Assembly (NCBI GenBank): GCA_963832835.1
Contig: CAWHVD010000001.1
Location: forward strand, 186,001 to 250,000
DNA: 64,000 nucleotides
Reading direction: 5' to 3'
Source of the DNA: CAVPKN01 sp963832835
GTDB taxonomy: Bacteria > Chlamydiota > Chlamydiia > Chlamydiales > JAAKFR01
The notes beneath the pieces were generated by a model. That model had not been told where the DNA came from. It searched no databases and saw only the letters and a program-made list of their open reading frames with translations. Below, one piece after another: positions 62,237 through 64,000 of this stretch; the stretch's first letter is position 1, and every line of letters starts with the position of its first letter. A program made the translations under genes and the position numbers.

Positions 62237-62267
62237 GACCGTTTTAATACGTATGTTAAAACTGGTC
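62237..62267. promoter_or_regulatory. Second, imperfect palindrome touching the ATPase start
   Basis: GACCGTTTTAA...TTAAAACTGGTC, arms matching after one single-base gap, ending 2 nt before the ATG at 62270. It shares the GACC/GGTC borders and A/T-rich core with the first palindrome. Together they cover the promoter and ribosome-binding region and could block expression. Confidence 0.5.
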
Positions 62268-62269
62268 GT

Positions 62270-62899
62270 ATGAAAAGACTCTACTATCAACTCGTCCAAG
62301 ACCACTTTAAAGATATGCGTCAGATGGTTTTTCTCGCAGGTCCACGTCAAGTTGGCAAGACGACTATCAGCCTAGAAGTAGGCAAAGAGTCCGGACCCTA
62401 CTTTTATTTCAACTGGGACAATGATGAAAGCCGTAGGTTGATCATTTCAGGTTCAGCTTTGATTGCAGAGCAAGCGGGCTTACTCAAAATGAGTAAGCGA
62501 AAACCGATCATCATTTTCGATCATTTTGGAGGCTTTCCTGAACCATATTTAAAGGCAGCCCGCAGATTTTCTTCGAACTGGCAAAGGATGACACAAACCT
62601 TGATGCTTCAGGAAGATATTAGAGACTTAAGTCAGATTCAAGAATTGGCCCAGCTAGAAATGCTTGCCGAGCTACTTCAAGAAACTGTAGGTCAATATAT
62701 CACCCAAAGCACCCTAGCCAATATGGTGAAAGTATCAATCCCCACCATCAGTCGTTGGTTATACCATTTCCAAGAACAAACCGGAGCCCCACATGCTTTC
62801 CAGCTCAATTTCGGGATGAAACATGTGAATAAAGACTGTTTCTCTTATCACAAACCCACCATAGTCCCTGCATCCACCTTTCTTTCTCAACTAGTTTGA
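62270..62899 (+). pseudogene. Decayed AAA ATPase of the DUF4143-type family
   Basis: 209 residues. The start KRLYYQLVQDHFKDMRQMVFLAGPRQVGKTTISLEV is a normal AAA/DUF4143 N-terminus with Walker A GPRQVGKTT. But after KPIIIFDHFGGFPEPYLKAARRF the middle is missing: the Walker B aspartate is fused straight to a GGFPEPYL segment that normally lies over 60 residues later. The C-terminal part is also shortened. The frame is kept, so this is an in-frame deletion derivative of a protein normally near 380-400 residues. Likely non-functional as an ATPase. It converges with fmdB with a 13-nt overlap. Confidence 0.7.
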
Positions 62900-63135
62900 G
62901 AGGTGGATTTGTCACAGGGGCAACAGCCACCGGACTTGTTGGCGCATTCTTTTTTGTAATCGTTGATGTAAAAGCCATCTCCAACAAAACGGAAAGTAGC
63001 TAGACCACCGCCGACCCCTCTTTTCAGGCTTTCCTGCTTGCATTCTGGGCAAGTCTTGAGGGCGTCTGCAGTGATTTTTTGAGAGATCTCGACCTGATGG
63101 CCGCAAGCTTCACATGTATAGTCGTATGTAGGCAT
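62887..63135 (-). CDS. FmdB-family zinc-ribbon protein
   Basis: 82 residues from ATG 63135 (MPTYDYTCEACGHQVEISQKI), which fits the family start exactly. CxxC pairs are CEAC and CPEC, a zinc ribbon. It continues with SLKRGVGGGLATFRFVGDGFYINDYK, the usual FmdB string, and a Cys-rich tail CCPCDKST. Role unknown; homologues are small putative regulatory proteins. Element C copy 2 begins about 36 nt upstream of its start. Confidence 0.88.
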   Translation of the reverse strand: MPTYDYTCEACGHQVEISQKITADALKTCPECKQESLKRGVGGGLATFRFVGDGFYINDYKKECANKSGGCCPCDKSTSQTS

Positions 63136-63171
63136 AAAAAAAAATTCCTTGTGAATGAGGATGAAGGAGTT

Positions 63172-63359
63172 GTAACTACTCAAGTAGTCCGGCTTATCGG
63201 TAAATAGCCTCCCTGTGGTGACTATCCACTCCCCCTCGGCTGACTGCGTCAGCTCTCGGACAACCCATCAAAAAAGCTCCACTGGAGCTTCTTTGAGGTA
63301 CCTTGTCCTTGACAAAGTATACCTTTCCTAGAGTACTCTGGCGGCTCGTGAATAGTCAC
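63172..63359 (+). mobile_element. IS66-type miniature element C, copy 2
   Basis: 188 bp with ends GTAACTACTCAAGTA and, inward from the other side, GTGACTATTCACGAG. It is flanked by AAGGAGTT (63164-63171) and AAGGATTT (63360-63367), an 8-bp target duplication with one mismatch. Inner parts match copy 1 (TAGCCTCCCTGTGGTGACTA). It lies between groEL and fmdB and encodes nothing. Confidence 0.87.
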
Positions 63360-63393
63360 AAGGATTTTCATCCTTCATCCTTTTCCCTGATCC

Positions 63394-64000
63394 TTACATC
63401 ATATCCATGCCACCCATGCCCATGCCACCCATACCTCCCATACCTCCCATTCCACCCATACCTCCCATGCCACCTGGCATTTGAGCTTGGGCCTCTTTGG
63501 GCTTGGGTCTATCGGTGATCATTGCAGCAGAGGTGAGGAGTAATCCAGCAACCGATGATGCGTAACGCAATGCTGATTTGGTAACAAGCGCTGGGTCAAT
63601 GACGCCGGCTTTAACAAGATCCATGAATTCATCGGTTAAACCGTTGTAGCCCCAATTAGGGTCGTCTTTCTCATAGATCTTCTCGGCAATCAAATTCCCT
63701 TGTTTACCACAGTTGGTTGCAATAGCAGCAGCAGGAGCAAAAGCCGCTTCGCGCACAATTTTAGCGCCGATCGCCTCATCACCATGCAATTTGAGTTTAT
63801 CGAGACATTTGATGGCTTTAAGAAGGGCCACACCACCTCCGGGAACAATCCCTTCTTGCGCAGCAGCGCGTGTTGCATGCAAAGCATCTTCTACGCGTGC
63901 TTTCTTCTCTTTCATTTCAGTCTCTGTTGCCGCTCCGACTTTGATCACGGCAACACCACCGACGAGCTTTGCAAGGCGCTCTTCGAGCTTCTCACGGTCA
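63394..64000 (-). CDS. groEL: Chaperonin GroEL, 3' part (gene runs off the window)
   Basis: The final 201 residues of GroEL; the start lies beyond base 64000. It begins DREKLEERLAKLVGGVAVIKVGAATETEMKEKKARVEDALHATRAA, contains GIVPGGGVALLKA and GVIDPALVTKSALRYASSVAGLLLTSA, and ends with the Met/Gly-rich tail GGMGGMGGM...MGGMDMM. Such a tail marks the canonical folding GroEL. The encoding DNA has a short tandem repeat of CCCATACCTCC-type units. Confidence 0.97.
   Translation of the reverse strand, partial: DREKLEERLAKLVGGVAVIKVGAATETEMKEKKARVEDALHATRAAAQEGIVPGGGVALLKAIKCLDKLKLHGDEAIGAKIVREAAFAPAAAIATNCGKQGNLIAEKIYEKDDPNWGYNGLTDEFMDLVKAGVIDPALVTKSALRYASSVAGLLLTSAAMITDRPKPKEAQAQMPGGMGGMGGMGGMGGMGGMGMGGMDMM

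Noticed and set aside
63394..63480. Short tandem repeat at the groEL end as a possible mobile repeat
   Set aside because: It encodes the ordinary Gly-Gly-Met tail of GroEL.

Overview
The window is a 64 kb chromosomal piece of a member of the phylum Chlamydiota, most likely one of the amoeba-associated 'environmental' families (Parachlamydiales such as Waddliaceae, Criblamydiaceae or Parachlamydiaceae). I cannot decide the genus. The evidence is gene content and order. From memory, several blocks match Chlamydia trachomatis: aspartate aminotransferase with an mreC-type gene; recB-recC followed by an LplT/YgeD-type gene; eno near RsbU-type phosphatases and a CT590-like large protein; rpoD near rpsT; a peroxiredoxin followed by groEL. 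Chlamydia-restricted traits are also present: a DUF687-like domain, and two proteins with the bilobed hydrophobic hairpin of inclusion-membrane (Inc) proteins.

Layout. 1-5.9 kb: an Rhs/YD-repeat gene (cut by the window start) split by a complete group II intron with its maturase. Removing the intron restores the Rhs frame. The Rhs C-terminal tip is a DUF687-like hydrolase domain and is followed by an overlapping small lipoprotein gene. 5.8-12.6 kb: a minus-strand run of a CDP-alcohol phosphatidyltransferase, a disulfide reductase-TVP38 fusion, NAD(P)HX repair enzyme, MreC and aspartate aminotransferase, with a stray fragment of the NAD(P)HX gene. 12.6-19 kb: tRNA-Ala, an unknown gene carrying an in-frame palindromic element, a dicarboxylate/amino-acid symporter and the two Inc-like genes. 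19-31 kb: DinG-type helicase, RpoD, a CoiA-like protein, a PAS/coiled-coil membrane protein, an aldose-epimerase-like protein, S20, and a SWIM/SNF2 pair. 31-37 kb: a PD-(D/E)XK gene broken by an IS66-type miniature element, and a 1459-residue protein joining a PARP-like ADP-ribosyltransferase domain, ankyrin repeats, a nucleotidyltransferase domain and kinesin-light-chain-type TPRs. 37-46 kb: recD-recB-recC and, divergently, an LplT-acyltransferase fusion. 46-60 kb: secreted proteins, an outer-membrane barrel, the CT590-like protein, two tandem PP2C-type phosphatase receptors, a SpoU methyltransferase, RsgA, an ECF sigma factor and enolase. 60-64 kb: peroxiredoxin, tRNA-Arg, an EamA transporter, a repeat-rich stretch, a decayed AAA ATPase, an FmdB zinc ribbon and the 3' part of groEL.

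Between and inside the genes lie several families of non-autonomous palindromic elements. Family A (about 177 bp, two copies) includes one copy read in frame inside a coding region. Family B (161 bp, two copies) includes one copy whose empty site is visible elsewhere in the window. Family C (IS66-like ends with 8-bp target duplications) has two copies. Family D is a 171-bp near-perfect hairpin with 3-bp duplication. A GTCGCAGCCCT/CCCAGGGC palindromic repeat is also present. These elements, the intron, the duplicated gene fragment and the broken genes show active genome remodelling.

The standout candidates for new biology are the PARP-ankyrin-nucleotidyltransferase-TPR protein (a likely host-directed effector), the intron-split Rhs-DUF687 gene, and the protein-coding palindromic element.
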